Shown one piece after another: positions 27,345-35,597 of a DNA stretch of 64,000 bases. This stretch comes from Maribacter_C sp047345145 (lineage in GTDB: Bacteria > Bacteroidota > Bacteroidia > Flavobacteriales > Flavobacteriaceae). The translations under genes were made by a program, and so were the position numbers. How positions within the stretch are numbered: the first letter of the stretch is position 1; every line of letters starts with the position of its first letter. The notes under the pieces were generated by a model, which saw only the letters and a list, made by a program, of their open reading frames with translations, made no database searches and was not told the DNA's origin. The stretch spans positions 496,001-560,000 of the forward strand of contig NZ_JBLFER010000002.1 of assembly GCF_047345145.1 (NCBI RefSeq), read 5' to 3'.

Positions 27345-28214
27345 ATGAAAAAGTTATTATTTTTCTTTCTGGCACTTTCAATAGTCGCCTGTAAACAAAA
27401 TAAAAAAGAGAGTACTGAAACTTCAGAGGAGGTTAAAAAACCAGAAGTAAAACTTTACACTTTTGATGGGGGTACCGTAATGGTCAACAATCTAGAATTG
27501 TTTTCACAAGATACTACCTATCAAGGTCAGACAAAGGAATTTGCCGATGCTTTTTATGTCATCAGTCATCCGGATGGAAACTTAATGTGGGATGCTGGAT
27601 TACCGGAAGGACTTATCGCATCACCAGAACCCGTTACACCTCCTGGTGGGGCTTTTACTATTTCACGAAAAGACTCTTTAGTGAATCAGCTAAAATCTAT
27701 TGGAATGACTCCAGATGATTTTAAATATATCGCTTTATCACACACCCATTTTGACCATAGTGGACATGCTAATGTTTTGAAAAACGCTAAATGGTTAGTT
27801 CAAGAAGCTGAACATACTATGATTACAAGTGATGAAATAAAAAATGGCGAAAATGCCGGTTTATATGATGCCATTTCGGAGCTTACTAATGTCAAAAAGC
27901 TAAATGGAGATTTTGATGTTTTTGGCGATGGAAGCGTCATTATCAAATCAATGCCAGGCCATACTCCTGGACATCAAGTGTTGTTCGTAGACTTGCCTGA
28001 ACACGGACCGCTTTTATTAACGGGAGATTTGTACCATTTATACGAAAACAGGGAACACAAGAGAGTTCCAATTTTCAATTTTGATGTAGATCAAACTCTA
28101 AAAAGCATGGACGCGTTTGAAGCTTTTGCGCAGGAAAAAAACGCGAAAGTCTATTTACAACACCAAAAAGAAGATTTTAATAAAATGCCGAAGGCACCCG
28201 AATATTTAAAATAA
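27345..28214 (+). CDS. MBL-fold metallo-hydrolase lipoprotein (AHL-lactonase-like)
   Basis: The protein of about 289 residues starts at ATG 27345. It has a lipoprotein signal (LSIVACKQ) and a metallo-beta-lactamase domain. The zinc motif HTHFDH is at His133, His135, Asp137, His138, followed by MPGHTPGHQVLFV and TGDLYH. The arrangement resembles N-acyl homoserine lactonases and related lactonases, though substrate is not certain. It lies between sufB and sufC with short gaps (20 and 5 bp), so it is transcribed with them, yet it is an envelope protein with no known Fe-S role. Confidence 0.88.
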   Translation: MKKLLFFFLALSIVACKQNKKESTETSEEVKKPEVKLYTFDGGTVMVNNLELFSQDTTYQGQTKEFADAFYVISHPDGNLMWDAGLPEGLIASPEPVTPPGGAFTISRKDSLVNQLKSIGMTPDDFKYIALSHTHFDHSGHANVLKNAKWLVQEAEHTMITSDEIKNGENAGLYDAISELTNVKKLNGDFDVFGDGSVIIKSMPGHTPGHQVLFVDLPEHGPLLLTGDLYHLYENREHKRVPIFNFDVDQTLKSMDAFEAFAQEKNAKVYLQHQKEDFNKMPKAPEYLK

Positions 28215-28219
28215 AAAGT

Positions 28220-28972
28220 ATGCTTAAGATTAATGATTTACATGCAAGTGTAGAGGACAAGGAAATATTAAGAGGAATCAACCTTGAGGTAAATGCTGGT
28301 GAAGTCCATGCGATTATGGGTCCCAATGGTTCGGGTAAAAGTACCTTGGCTTCTGTCATTGCCGGAAAAGAAGAATTTGAAGTGACCAAAGGAAATGTTG
28401 TTTTAGATGGAGAAGATTTGGAAGATGATGCTCCTGAAGATAGAGCACATAAAGGGGTTTTCTTGTCATTTCAATATCCAGTGGAGATTCCTGGTGTTTC
28501 GGTTACTAACTTTATGAAAACTGCTATCAACGAATCACGTAAGGCAAAAGGTTTAGAAGATATGCCTGCGAACCAGATGTTAAAGATGATTCGCGAAAAA
28601 TCTGAAATGTTGGAAATTGACCGAAAGTTTTTATCCCGTTCATTGAACGAAGGTTTTTCTGGAGGAGAGAAAAAACGAAACGAAATCTTTCAAATGGCAA
28701 TGCTTGAACCCAAATTAGCCATCTTAGATGAGACTGATTCTGGTTTGGATATTGACGCACTTCGTATAGTTGCAAATGGTGTCAACAAATTAAAAAGTAA
28801 GGACAACGCGGTAATTGTAATTACCCATTACCAACGTTTATTAGAATATATCGTTCCTGATTTTGTACATGTATTGCATAACGGAAAGATTGTCAAATCT
28901 GGAGGCAAAGAATTGGCGTTAGAGCTGGAAGCAAAAGGATACGATTGGATTAAAAATGAGGCGGTAGTTTAA
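28220..28972 (+). CDS. sufC: Fe-S assembly ATPase SufC
   Basis: The 250-residue ABC-type ATPase energises the SufB-SufD scaffold. Walker A GPNGSGKST is at 34-42, the signature FSGGE at 146-150 and the Walker B/D-loop ILDETDSGLD at 168-177. It is soluble and has no transmembrane partner. It begins 5 bp after the MBL-fold gene. Confidence 0.97.
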   Translation: MLKINDLHASVEDKEILRGINLEVNAGEVHAIMGPNGSGKSTLASVIAGKEEFEVTKGNVVLDGEDLEDDAPEDRAHKGVFLSFQYPVEIPGVSVTNFMKTAINESRKAKGLEDMPANQMLKMIREKSEMLEIDRKFLSRSLNEGFSGGEKKRNEIFQMAMLEPKLAILDETDSGLDIDALRIVANGVNKLKSKDNAVIVITHYQRLLEYIVPDFVHVLHNGKIVKSGGKELALELEAKGYDWIKNEAVV

Positions 28973-28997
28973 AAGTAGTACAAAGTAAAAAGTAGAT

Positions 28998-29036
28998 AGT
29001 ACAAAGTACTCATTACTTAATACTCTAATACTTAAT
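28998..29036. repeat. AT-rich ACTTAATACT spacer repeat upstream of sufD
   Basis: The 70-bp gap between sufC and sufD is made of short iterations of AGTACAAAGTA and TACTTAATACT. The same words make up the spacer before the gene at 62070 (62031-62064) and the inverted repeat at 61960-61990. This suggests a dispersed non-coding repeat family placed inside operons. Confidence 0.5.
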
Positions 29037-29042
29037 GAAAAC

Positions 29043-30359
29043 ATGGATTTAAAAGATAAGTTAGTTTCATCCTTTATGGCGTTTGAGAATAACGTCGACA
29101 TTGAACACCCAGTTCATGATGTTCGTACTGAAGCGATGAAGAATTTCGAAACGAAAGGTTTTCCATCAAAAAAGGACGAGGCTTGGAAGTATACTTCATT
29201 GAATAGTCTTCAGAAGATTGATTTTAGTATTTTCCCAAAACAGGATAATGCGCTTGATTATAAGGATGTCAAGAAATATTTCATCCATGATATTGACACC
29301 TATAAAATCGTTTTTGTAGATGGCGTTTTTAGCTCTCATTTATCTGAGACTACGCATGATGGAGTTGACATTTGTTTGATGAGCTCTGCTTTGACAAAGC
29401 CTATGTATAAGCAGATAATAGATGTATATTTCAATAAAGTGGCCTCGAAAGATGAGTCTTTAACTACCTTGAATACCGCCTTTAGCAGAGAGGGTGCTTA
29501 TATCTATATCCCGAAAGGGCAAATGCCGAAAAAACCTGTTGAGATTATTCATTTTGCAACAGGCAATGAAGCTTCTTTGATGTTACAGCCAAGAAATCTA
29601 ATTGTTGTTGAAGAAAATGCTGAGCTACAAGTTATTGAGCGTCATCAAAGTCTAACAACGAATGAAGTGCTGACCAATTGTGTTACAGAAATATTTGCTG
29701 CTAAAAGCGCGAATATTGATTATTACAAAGTGCAGAATGATTCGGCAACTGCTTCATTAATTGATAACACCTATATCAATCAAAAGAGTAAGAGTTTTGT
29801 AAATGTGCATACCTTTTCTTTCGGAGGAAAGCTAACACGAAATAACCTGAACTTCTATCAGAATGGTGAGTATATGGACTCCACAATGAAGGGAGTTACT
29901 ATTTTAGGAGAAAAACAACACGTTGACCATCACACTTTAGTACATCATATAGAGCCTAACTGTGAAAGCCACCAAGATTATAAAGGTATTTACGGTGAAA
30001 ATTCTACAGGTGTTTTCAACGGGAAGATCATCGTTGATAAAATTGCTCAGAAAACAAACGCCTTTCAGCAGAACAACAACATTCTAATAAGTGACAAGGC
30101 TACCATCAATACAAAACCGCAACTAGAGATTTTTGCTGATGATGTCAAATGTTCACACGGTTGTACTATTGGGCAGTTAGACGAAGATGCTATGTTTTAT
30201 TTGCAATCTCGAGGAATTCCTGAAAAAGAGGCTCGCGCCTTATTGATGTACGCCTTCGCCAACAACGTTTTAGAGAGTGTACGTATTCCTGAATTGAAAT
30301 CAAGAATCAATAAGTTGATTGCTAAGAAACTTGGGGTAAATATGGGTTTCGATTTGTAA
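29043..30359 (+). CDS. sufD: Fe-S assembly protein SufD
   Basis: The 438-residue SufD is the SufB paralogue in the SufBCD scaffold. Visible marks are the N-terminal helical region with FPSKKDEAWKYTSL, the beta-helix core and the C-terminal CSHGCTIGQLDEDAMFYLQSRGIPEKEARALL segment, typical of SufD. It follows sufC after the AT-rich repeat spacer. Confidence 0.97.
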   Translation: MDLKDKLVSSFMAFENNVDIEHPVHDVRTEAMKNFETKGFPSKKDEAWKYTSLNSLQKIDFSIFPKQDNALDYKDVKKYFIHDIDTYKIVFVDGVFSSHLSETTHDGVDICLMSSALTKPMYKQIIDVYFNKVASKDESLTTLNTAFSREGAYIYIPKGQMPKKPVEIIHFATGNEASLMLQPRNLIVVEENAELQVIERHQSLTTNEVLTNCVTEIFAAKSANIDYYKVQNDSATASLIDNTYINQKSKSFVNVHTFSFGGKLTRNNLNFYQNGEYMDSTMKGVTILGEKQHVDHHTLVHHIEPNCESHQDYKGIYGENSTGVFNGKIIVDKIAQKTNAFQQNNNILISDKATINTKPQLEIFADDVKCSHGCTIGQLDEDAMFYLQSRGIPEKEARALLMYAFANNVLESVRIPELKSRINKLIAKKLGVNMGFDL

Positions 30360-30411
30360 TAAAGATTTTAATTTCACGTTTTTTAGGTGGTCTAATTTGT
30401 TACTTAATTAT

Positions 30412-31047
30412 ATGAAACGTTTCTTTCTACTCCTATTTTTTTCAACAATAACAATCCAATTACATTCTCAAGATTTTAGCTTTGGAGCTAAAGCCGGATT
30501 GAATTTATCCACAGTTACCGGAGATGTGCCCGAATCTATCAATCCTAGGTTGGCTTATCATTTAGGAGGCTTCGTAAATATTCCACTATCGGAACGTTTT
30601 TCGCTTCACCCAGAATTACTTTATTTTTCAATAGGGAGCACGTTTAGTCTTTCGACTAACGAGTTTACAAACTTTGATCCTGATCCTTTTAGCGGGTCTG
30701 GTTCTTTCAGGTCAGTAAACAGAGCTAACTTTTTAGCAGTACCAGTAAACTTTAGGTTTAATTTTACAGATCGTTTTGGGTTGGATTTTGGCCCACAGAT
30801 AAGTTTTTTGCTAAACACTGCTTCTAAAGTTAAAGAAAACCCTGATAATCTAGATGCTTTTAACCAAACAACTCCCGGAAGGTTTGTACCTGATTACGGA
30901 GCTAACCTAGGGCTTACATTTTCACCAATTGATAAGTTTAACTTCCAATTGAGATATTATCAAGGGCTTAAAAACCTTAGCTTTTTTCGAGAAGATAGAA
31001 GTTTTAACGTCGCACTTCAATTTTCTGTTGGGTACGTGATTTTCTAA
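30412..31047 (+). CDS. Outer-membrane beta-barrel protein (PorT-like family)
   Basis: The protein of about 211 residues starts at ATG 30412; the in-frame 30397 codon is TTG. A signal peptide (MKRFFLLLFFSTITIQLHSQ) precedes alternating amphipathic strands starting FSFGAKAGLNLSTV and ending in an aromatic residue (VGYVIF), as in OMP_b-brl_2 / PorT-type outer-membrane barrels. It sits between sufD and sufS but has no known role in Fe-S assembly. Confidence 0.85.
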   Translation: MKRFFLLLFFSTITIQLHSQDFSFGAKAGLNLSTVTGDVPESINPRLAYHLGGFVNIPLSERFSLHPELLYFSIGSTFSLSTNEFTNFDPDPFSGSGSFRSVNRANFLAVPVNFRFNFTDRFGLDFGPQISFLLNTASKVKENPDNLDAFNQTTPGRFVPDYGANLGLTFSPIDKFNFQLRYYQGLKNLSFFREDRSFNVALQFSVGYVIF

Positions 31048-31089
31048 GGAATTCGAAGGCAGTTGTTCTGCTTTTTACAACATAGTAGG

Positions 31090-31097
31090 TATCTTTG
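31090..31097 (+). promoter_or_regulatory. Possible -7 box before sufS
   Basis: TATCTTTG fits TAnnTTTG and ends 18 bases before the sufS ATG. The TTG at 31063-31065 is 24 bases upstream, longer than usual, so only the -7 element is supported. It would allow sufS to be transcribed separately from sufBCD. Confidence 0.4.
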
Positions 31098-31115
31098 TAA
31101 ATCAATACTATTGCT

Positions 31116-32330
31116 ATGTTCGACGTACAGAAAATCCGTAAAGATTTCCCTATTCTAAATCGCGAGGTAAATGGAAAACCTCTGGTTTATCTAGACAACG
31201 CTGCTACTTCCCAAACTCCGCAACAAGTGATTGATGTTATAGCTGATTACTATCAAAATTACAACGCAAACATCCATAGAGGAGTGCATGCTTTGTCTCA
31301 AGAAGCAACTGACAAATACGAAGAGGCTCGGATAAAAATTCAGAAACATTTTAATGCTTCCAAAGCCCATGAAATCATTTTCACATCTGGTACAACGCAC
31401 AGCATCAATATTGTAGCAAACGGGTTTTCTTCTCTTATTAAAAAAGGAGATGAGATTTTAGTTTCGGCGATGGAACATCACTCCAATATCGTTCCCTGGC
31501 AGATGCTTTGTGAACGTACGGGAGGGGTATTGAAAGTGATTCCCATGAATCAAGAGGGTGAATTGTTGATGGATGAATATGACAAACTCCTATCTATCAA
31601 AACGAAACTTGTTTTCTGCAATCATATTTCAAATGCATTAGGAACAATAAATCCCATAGAGAAAATCATTGAGAAGGCACATAAAGTTGGTGCTGCCGTT
31701 TTAGTTGATGGCGCACAAGCAGCACCTCATATCGTAGCTGATGTACAGAAGTTAGATGTTGATTTTTATACGATTTCAGCGCACAAAGTTTGCGGACCAA
31801 CGGGAGCTGGAATGCTTTACGGCAAAGAAGAATGGCTGAACAAATTACCTCCTTATCAAGGTGGCGGAGAAATGATTGCTGAGGTAACTTTTGAAAAAAC
31901 GACCTATGCAGATTTGCCGCATAAATTTGAAGCGGGTACGCCTAATATCTGTGGAGGTATTGCTTTTGGAGCTGCGTTAGATTATATGAATTCCATCGGA
32001 TTCAATGATATAGCAAAGTATGAGCACGAGCTTTTAGAATACGCTACCCAAAAATTACTCGAAATAGACAAGTTGAAAATCTACGGAACGGCAAAGGATA
32101 AAACCTCTGTGATATCTTTTAATATTGAAGGAGTTCATCCGTATGATATTGGTTCTATTTTAGATAAATTAGGAATTGCAGTTAGAACAGGTCATCACTG
32201 CGCCCAACCTATTATGGACTTCTTCAAAATTCCTGGAACGGTTCGTGCAAGCTTCTGTTTCTATAATACCAAAGAAGAAGTTGATGTTTTGGTAGAGGGA
32301 GTCAATAGAGCAAAAAACATGTTGCTCTGA
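31116..32330 (+). CDS. sufS: Cysteine desulfurase SufS
   Basis: The 404-residue class V PLP enzyme takes sulfur from cysteine for cluster assembly. Lys224 in SAHKVCGPTGAG binds PLP, and Cys362 in RTGHHCAQP carries the persulfide. Family starts such as FPILNREVNGKPLVYLDNAAT are intact. SufE, encoded 1.9 kb downstream, is its usual sulfur acceptor. Confidence 0.97.
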   Translation: MFDVQKIRKDFPILNREVNGKPLVYLDNAATSQTPQQVIDVIADYYQNYNANIHRGVHALSQEATDKYEEARIKIQKHFNASKAHEIIFTSGTTHSINIVANGFSSLIKKGDEILVSAMEHHSNIVPWQMLCERTGGVLKVIPMNQEGELLMDEYDKLLSIKTKLVFCNHISNALGTINPIEKIIEKAHKVGAAVLVDGAQAAPHIVADVQKLDVDFYTISAHKVCGPTGAGMLYGKEEWLNKLPPYQGGGEMIAEVTFEKTTYADLPHKFEAGTPNICGGIAFGAALDYMNSIGFNDIAKYEHELLEYATQKLLEIDKLKIYGTAKDKTSVISFNIEGVHPYDIGSILDKLGIAVRTGHHCAQPIMDFFKIPGTVRASFCFYNTKEEVDVLVEGVNRAKNMLL

Positions 32331-32530
32331 CATTGTTCCGCTTTTCTTTTTAATTACCTCTTGAATTGTTTATAACTTTTTGGTAAGCATTACCCTACAT
32401 AATGTTAGGTTGCATCGACGAATTACATTGTCGTTTATTTGGGGATTTAACAAATAAATTAACAATTACTTAATGATTTGTTAAAAAATTATATATTCGC
32501 ATCACATTAACTTAAAAAAACCCCTTTTAA

Positions 32531-33634
32531 ATGAAAAAAGTACTTTTTAGTTTAGCAGTATCGACACTGGTGTTGGTATCCTGCGAACAAGACACAACTG
32601 ACCCACAAAACGAAATTTTGGCTCAAGAAGTTCAGGTAGACATGAGTGATTTTTATGTTTATACAGACGAAGTGGAGAATGACCTTTCCTCGAAAGGGAA
32701 TAATAGCAAAGATTGTGCAACAATGCGTGTGCTGAATAAGAACCTTAAGGCTAATAAGGGTCTTGAAAAAAGAATGTATGACATTGAAAAACATGCAAGA
32801 AAATTTATTGCATCTAAAAAACCAGACAAGCCAGGTAATGGTAACGGAAATGGTAATGGAGGTGGTGGTGGTGACGGAGACGGCGGCGGAGACCCAGTCG
32901 ATGACGGTTTAGGAGTAATAAATATTCCTGTAGTGGTTCATGTTATTTATAGCAATAGCAACGAAAACATAAGTGATGCACAAATTAATTCTCAGATAGC
33001 CGTCTTGAATAAAGATTTCAACGCAACGAATGGTGATGTAAATCAAGTACCTTCTGAATTCGCAGGTCGTGTTGCTGATTCTGACTTTAATTTTACTCTT
33101 GACCAAGTAATCCGTGTTTCTTCTTCTCGAACTTCTTGGGGAACCAATGACGCCATGAAATCTTCGGCAAACGGAGGTTCTGATGTAGTATCTCCTGCAA
33201 CACATTTGAATATGTGGGTTTGTAATATTGGTGGAGGAATTTTAGGTTATGCTCAGTTTCCTGGAGGCAGCGCTTCGACAGATGGCGTAGTAGTTTCACC
33301 TCAGTTTTTTGGCACTACAGGGTTTGTTTCAGCACCATTTAATGGTGGTAGAACTATGACTCATGAAGTAGGACATTGGGCCAATCTGAGACATATTTGG
33401 GGAGATGGTAGATGTAAGCGTGACGACTTTGTTGCAGATACACCTAGCTCTGATGCACCTAACTATGGTTGTCCTTCATATCCAACAGTTAACTGTCGTT
33501 CGAATGATATGACAATGAATTATATGGATTATGTTGACGATGCTTGTATGTATATGTTCTCAGAAGGGCAGAAATCTAGAATGCGAGCTATTTTTGCGCC
33601 AGGTGGAGCTAGAGCAAGTTTTTTAGGCAGCTAA
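32531..33634 (+). CDS. M43-type (pappalysin/cytophagalysin) zinc metalloprotease lipoprotein
   Basis: The 367-residue protein has a lipobox (LVLVSCEQ, Cys19), a pro-like region, and a very low-complexity Gly/Asn/Asp linker at about residues 102-122. The metzincin catalytic domain follows. HEVGHWANLRH gives His278, Glu279, His282 and His288; Asn285 replaces the usual Gly. MNYMDY is the Met-turn. It is expected to be an extracellular protease. It has its own terminator and a 200-bp upstream gap, so it is an insertion within the suf locus rather than part of it. Confidence 0.9.
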   Translation: MKKVLFSLAVSTLVLVSCEQDTTDPQNEILAQEVQVDMSDFYVYTDEVENDLSSKGNNSKDCATMRVLNKNLKANKGLEKRMYDIEKHARKFIASKKPDKPGNGNGNGNGGGGGDGDGGGDPVDDGLGVINIPVVVHVIYSNSNENISDAQINSQIAVLNKDFNATNGDVNQVPSEFAGRVADSDFNFTLDQVIRVSSSRTSWGTNDAMKSSANGGSDVVSPATHLNMWVCNIGGGILGYAQFPGGSASTDGVVVSPQFFGTTGFVSAPFNGGRTMTHEVGHWANLRHIWGDGRCKRDDFVADTPSSDAPNYGCPSYPTVNCRSNDMTMNYMDYVDDACMYMFSEGQKSRMRAIFAPGGARASFLGS

Positions 33635-33660
33635 CCGTATTATTACCATAATATAATCAT

Positions 33661-33690
33661 AAAAAGACACCTATTAAGGTGTCTTTTTTT
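33661..33690. terminator. Intrinsic terminator after the metalloprotease gene
   Basis: AAAAAGACACCT (33661-33672) pairs perfectly with AGGTGTCTTTTT (33677-33688) over an ATTA loop, with further T to 33690. The following lipoprotein starts only 12 bases later, so its promoter must lie in or before this element unless it depends on readthrough. Confidence 0.85.
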
Positions 33691-33701
33691 TACTTTGGCT
33701 T

Positions 33702-34130
33702 ATGATGAAAAGCAAATATTATCTAGGTATACTGGTTTTAATGATAATCTCAGGATGTTCGGCGCAACAAGTTCCAAATGAGATTAAGATAACCTATCTG
33801 GCTTCTTCTAGGGGGTTATACAAGGATATTGAATTGAGTAAACAAAAAATTTCGGTTCTTGAAAACAGGTCTTCCGAAAATAGAACCGAAGTTGAAATGC
33901 CAAAAGATGAATGGGAAGCCCTTTTAAAACGCTGTCAAGCTCTTCCAGCCCAGACTGAAAGTTTTGATTCTGAAAAACTGAGTATAGATGCTGCTATTGG
34001 ATCGACTTTGACGATTAAAGGAATTGACGACTCAAAAGATATGGTGTTCAAGATAGATTATAGTAATGTTCCCGAATTATTTGAACCATTAATCAGTCAA
34101 ATACTCGCATTGTCGGAAACTGTTGAATAG
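33702..34130 (+). CDS. Small lipoprotein, unknown function
   Basis: The 142-residue protein has a signal and lipobox (IISGCSAQ). The mature part begins with a short beta region and contains a WEALLKRCQALPA segment. I recognise no domain. It lies between the metalloprotease terminator and sufE, and its last codons overlap the -33 element of the sufE promoter. Envelope location is predicted; role unknown. Confidence 0.75.
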   Translation: MMKSKYYLGILVLMIISGCSAQQVPNEIKITYLASSRGLYKDIELSKQKISVLENRSSENRTEVEMPKDEWEALLKRCQALPAQTESFDSEKLSIDAAIGSTLTIKGIDDSKDMVFKIDYSNVPELFEPLISQILALSETVE

Positions 34131-34153
34131 CCGATATTCTTATCGTATTTTTG
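34123..34153 (+). promoter_or_regulatory. sufE promoter (TTG-N20-TATTTTTG)
   Basis: TTG at 34123-34125 and TATTTTTG at 34146-34153 are 20 bases apart and match the Bacteroidota consensus. The sufE ATG is 42 bases downstream. This makes sufE-sufT-DUF2480 a separate transcript from sufABCD. Confidence 0.72.
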
Positions 34154-34194
34154 CACAATAATTTATCTCTTTTTTTGGAGATTAAGATGGTCAT

Positions 34195-34617
34195 ATGCAG
34201 ATACAAGATATTCAGGAAGAAATCGTAGATGAATTTGCCATGTTCGAAGATTGGATGCAGCGCTACGAATACATGATTGACTTGGGGAAATCACTTCCGC
34301 TAATCAACGAGCAATACAAGACCGATGATAATATCATAAAAGGTTGTCAAAGTAAGGTTTGGGTGCATGCGGAGTTAGAAGATAATAAATTAGTTTTCAC
34401 TGCGGATAGTGATGCTATAATTACCAAGGGAATCATAGCCATTTTAATACGAGCATTTAGTAATCAAAAGCCCGCGGATATTATTGAGGCAAATACTGAT
34501 TTTATTGATGAAATCGGATTGAAAGAACATTTATCACCCACAAGAGCCAATGGCTTGGTGAGCATGATAAAACAATTAAAATTGTATGCTGTGGCCTATC
34601 AAACACAGTTAAATTAA
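34195..34617 (+). CDS. sufE: Sulfur acceptor SufE
   Basis: The 140-residue protein accepts persulfide sulfur from SufS and delivers it to SufB. The active-site cysteine is Cys51 in KGCQSKVW, the same position as in E. coli SufE. The C-terminal LSPTRANGLVSM motif is conserved. It is followed after 7 bp by the SufT-like gene. Confidence 0.96.
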   Translation: MQIQDIQEEIVDEFAMFEDWMQRYEYMIDLGKSLPLINEQYKTDDNIIKGCQSKVWVHAELEDNKLVFTADSDAIITKGIIAILIRAFSNQKPADIIEANTDFIDEIGLKEHLSPTRANGLVSMIKQLKLYAVAYQTQLN

Positions 34618-34624
34618 GAGTAAT

Positions 34625-34954
34625 ATGAGCGAAGAGACAACAATAGATACCCAAGAACTTGGGGATAAGATAGTAGGTGTTATCAAGACAATTTACGACC
34701 CCGAGATTCCTGTTGATATTTACGAATTAGGATTGATATATGACGTTTTGGTCAATGAAGAAAATGACGTTAAAATACTAATGACACTAACTTCTCCTAA
34801 TTGTCCGGTGGCAGAAACACTTCCTGTTGAGGTTGAAGAGAAAGTGAAATCCTTAGATATGGTAAAAGACGCTGAGGTAGAAATTACTTTTGACCCGCCA
34901 TGGACGCAAGACTTAATGAGTGAAGAAGCCAAACTAGAACTTGGGTTACTTTAA
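34625..34954 (+). CDS. DUF59 (MIP18-like) Fe-S maturation protein, SufT-like
   Basis: The 109-residue DUF59 protein has the family motifs IYDPEIPVDIYELGLIYDV, LTSPNCPVAETLP and TFDPPWTQDLMSEEAKLELG. It corresponds to what is often annotated SufT or a PaaD-like protein, which helps mature Fe-S proteins. The conserved cysteine is in SPNCPV. It lies directly after sufE, consistent with that role. Confidence 0.92.
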   Translation: MSEETTIDTQELGDKIVGVIKTIYDPEIPVDIYELGLIYDVLVNEENDVKILMTLTSPNCPVAETLPVEVEEKVKSLDMVKDAEVEITFDPPWTQDLMSEEAKLELGLL

Positions 34955-34964
34955 CCTTGTTTTG

Positions 34965-34987
34965 CCACCCTGAGCGCAGTCGAAGGG
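34965..34987. repeat. Dispersed TGAGCGCAGTCGAA repeat, single arm
   Basis: CCACCCTGAGCGCAGTCGAAGGG sits in the 62-bp gap between the SufT-like gene and the DUF2480 gene. The core TGAGCGCAGTCGAA recurs at 50074-50087 and, inverted, at 50118-50130, with a diverged form at 55497-55510. This is a widespread intergenic repeat type in Bacteroidota. Confidence 0.7.
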
Positions 34988-35016
34988 CAGACTCAAATGT
35001 TTTTTAAGAATACATC

Positions 35017-35523
35017 ATGCCAGACGAAATCATAAACAGAGTTGCGCAAAGCAAACTCATCACTTTCGATTTAGAGGATTACTATACCGAAGGAGAACGT
35101 GCGGTTTTAGATGTCAAAGACTGGCTGTATGAAGGTTTTATACTAAAGGAAAAGGAATTTAGGGATCATGTTTCTGAACACGATTGGAGTAAATACCAAG
35201 ACGCTTTTGTTGCACTAACCTGCTCTACGGATGCTATTATTCCCGGTTGGGCGAATATGTTGATAGCTTCGAAATTGCAACCTTACACAAAAAAGGTGGT
35301 AGCCGGCAATCTTGAACAATTAGAAACCTCACTGTACCAGTTAGCAATAGAAAAAATAGATGTCACTCCTTTTCAAGACAAGCCTGTAATCATTAAAGGA
35401 TGCAGTAATAAGCCGGTTCCACCTAACGCTTATATATGGGCTACAGCAAAAATACAGACAGTTGCTAAGAGCGTTATGTACGGTGAAGCTTGTTCTTCAG
35501 TACCGCTTTTCAAGAAGAAATAA
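35017..35523 (+). CDS. DUF2480 family protein
   Basis: The 168-residue cytoplasmic protein fits the Bacteroidota-restricted DUF2480 family: ITFDLEDYYTEGERAVLDVKDWLYEG near the start, ALTCSTDAIIPGWAN in the middle and IKGCSNKPVPPNAYIWATAK near the end. Conserved cysteines in the last two segments could bind metal or a cluster, in keeping with its place beside suf genes. That role is inferred from context. Confidence 0.9.
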   Translation: MPDEIINRVAQSKLITFDLEDYYTEGERAVLDVKDWLYEGFILKEKEFRDHVSEHDWSKYQDAFVALTCSTDAIIPGWANMLIASKLQPYTKKVVAGNLEQLETSLYQLAIEKIDVTPFQDKPVIIKGCSNKPVPPNAYIWATAKIQTVAKSVMYGEACSSVPLFKKK

Positions 35524-35597
35524 TTTCCTTCTTATTTATTTTATGGTAACAATTCTTACATTTGTCACTCATAACAACACTTAAACACTTAAACATT

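Noticed and set aside
32448..32488. TTAACAAAT ... ATTTGTTAA inverted repeat before the metalloprotease gene
   Set aside because: The arms are AT-only apart from single C/G positions and are separated by over 20 bases; likely chance in this AT-rich stretch.
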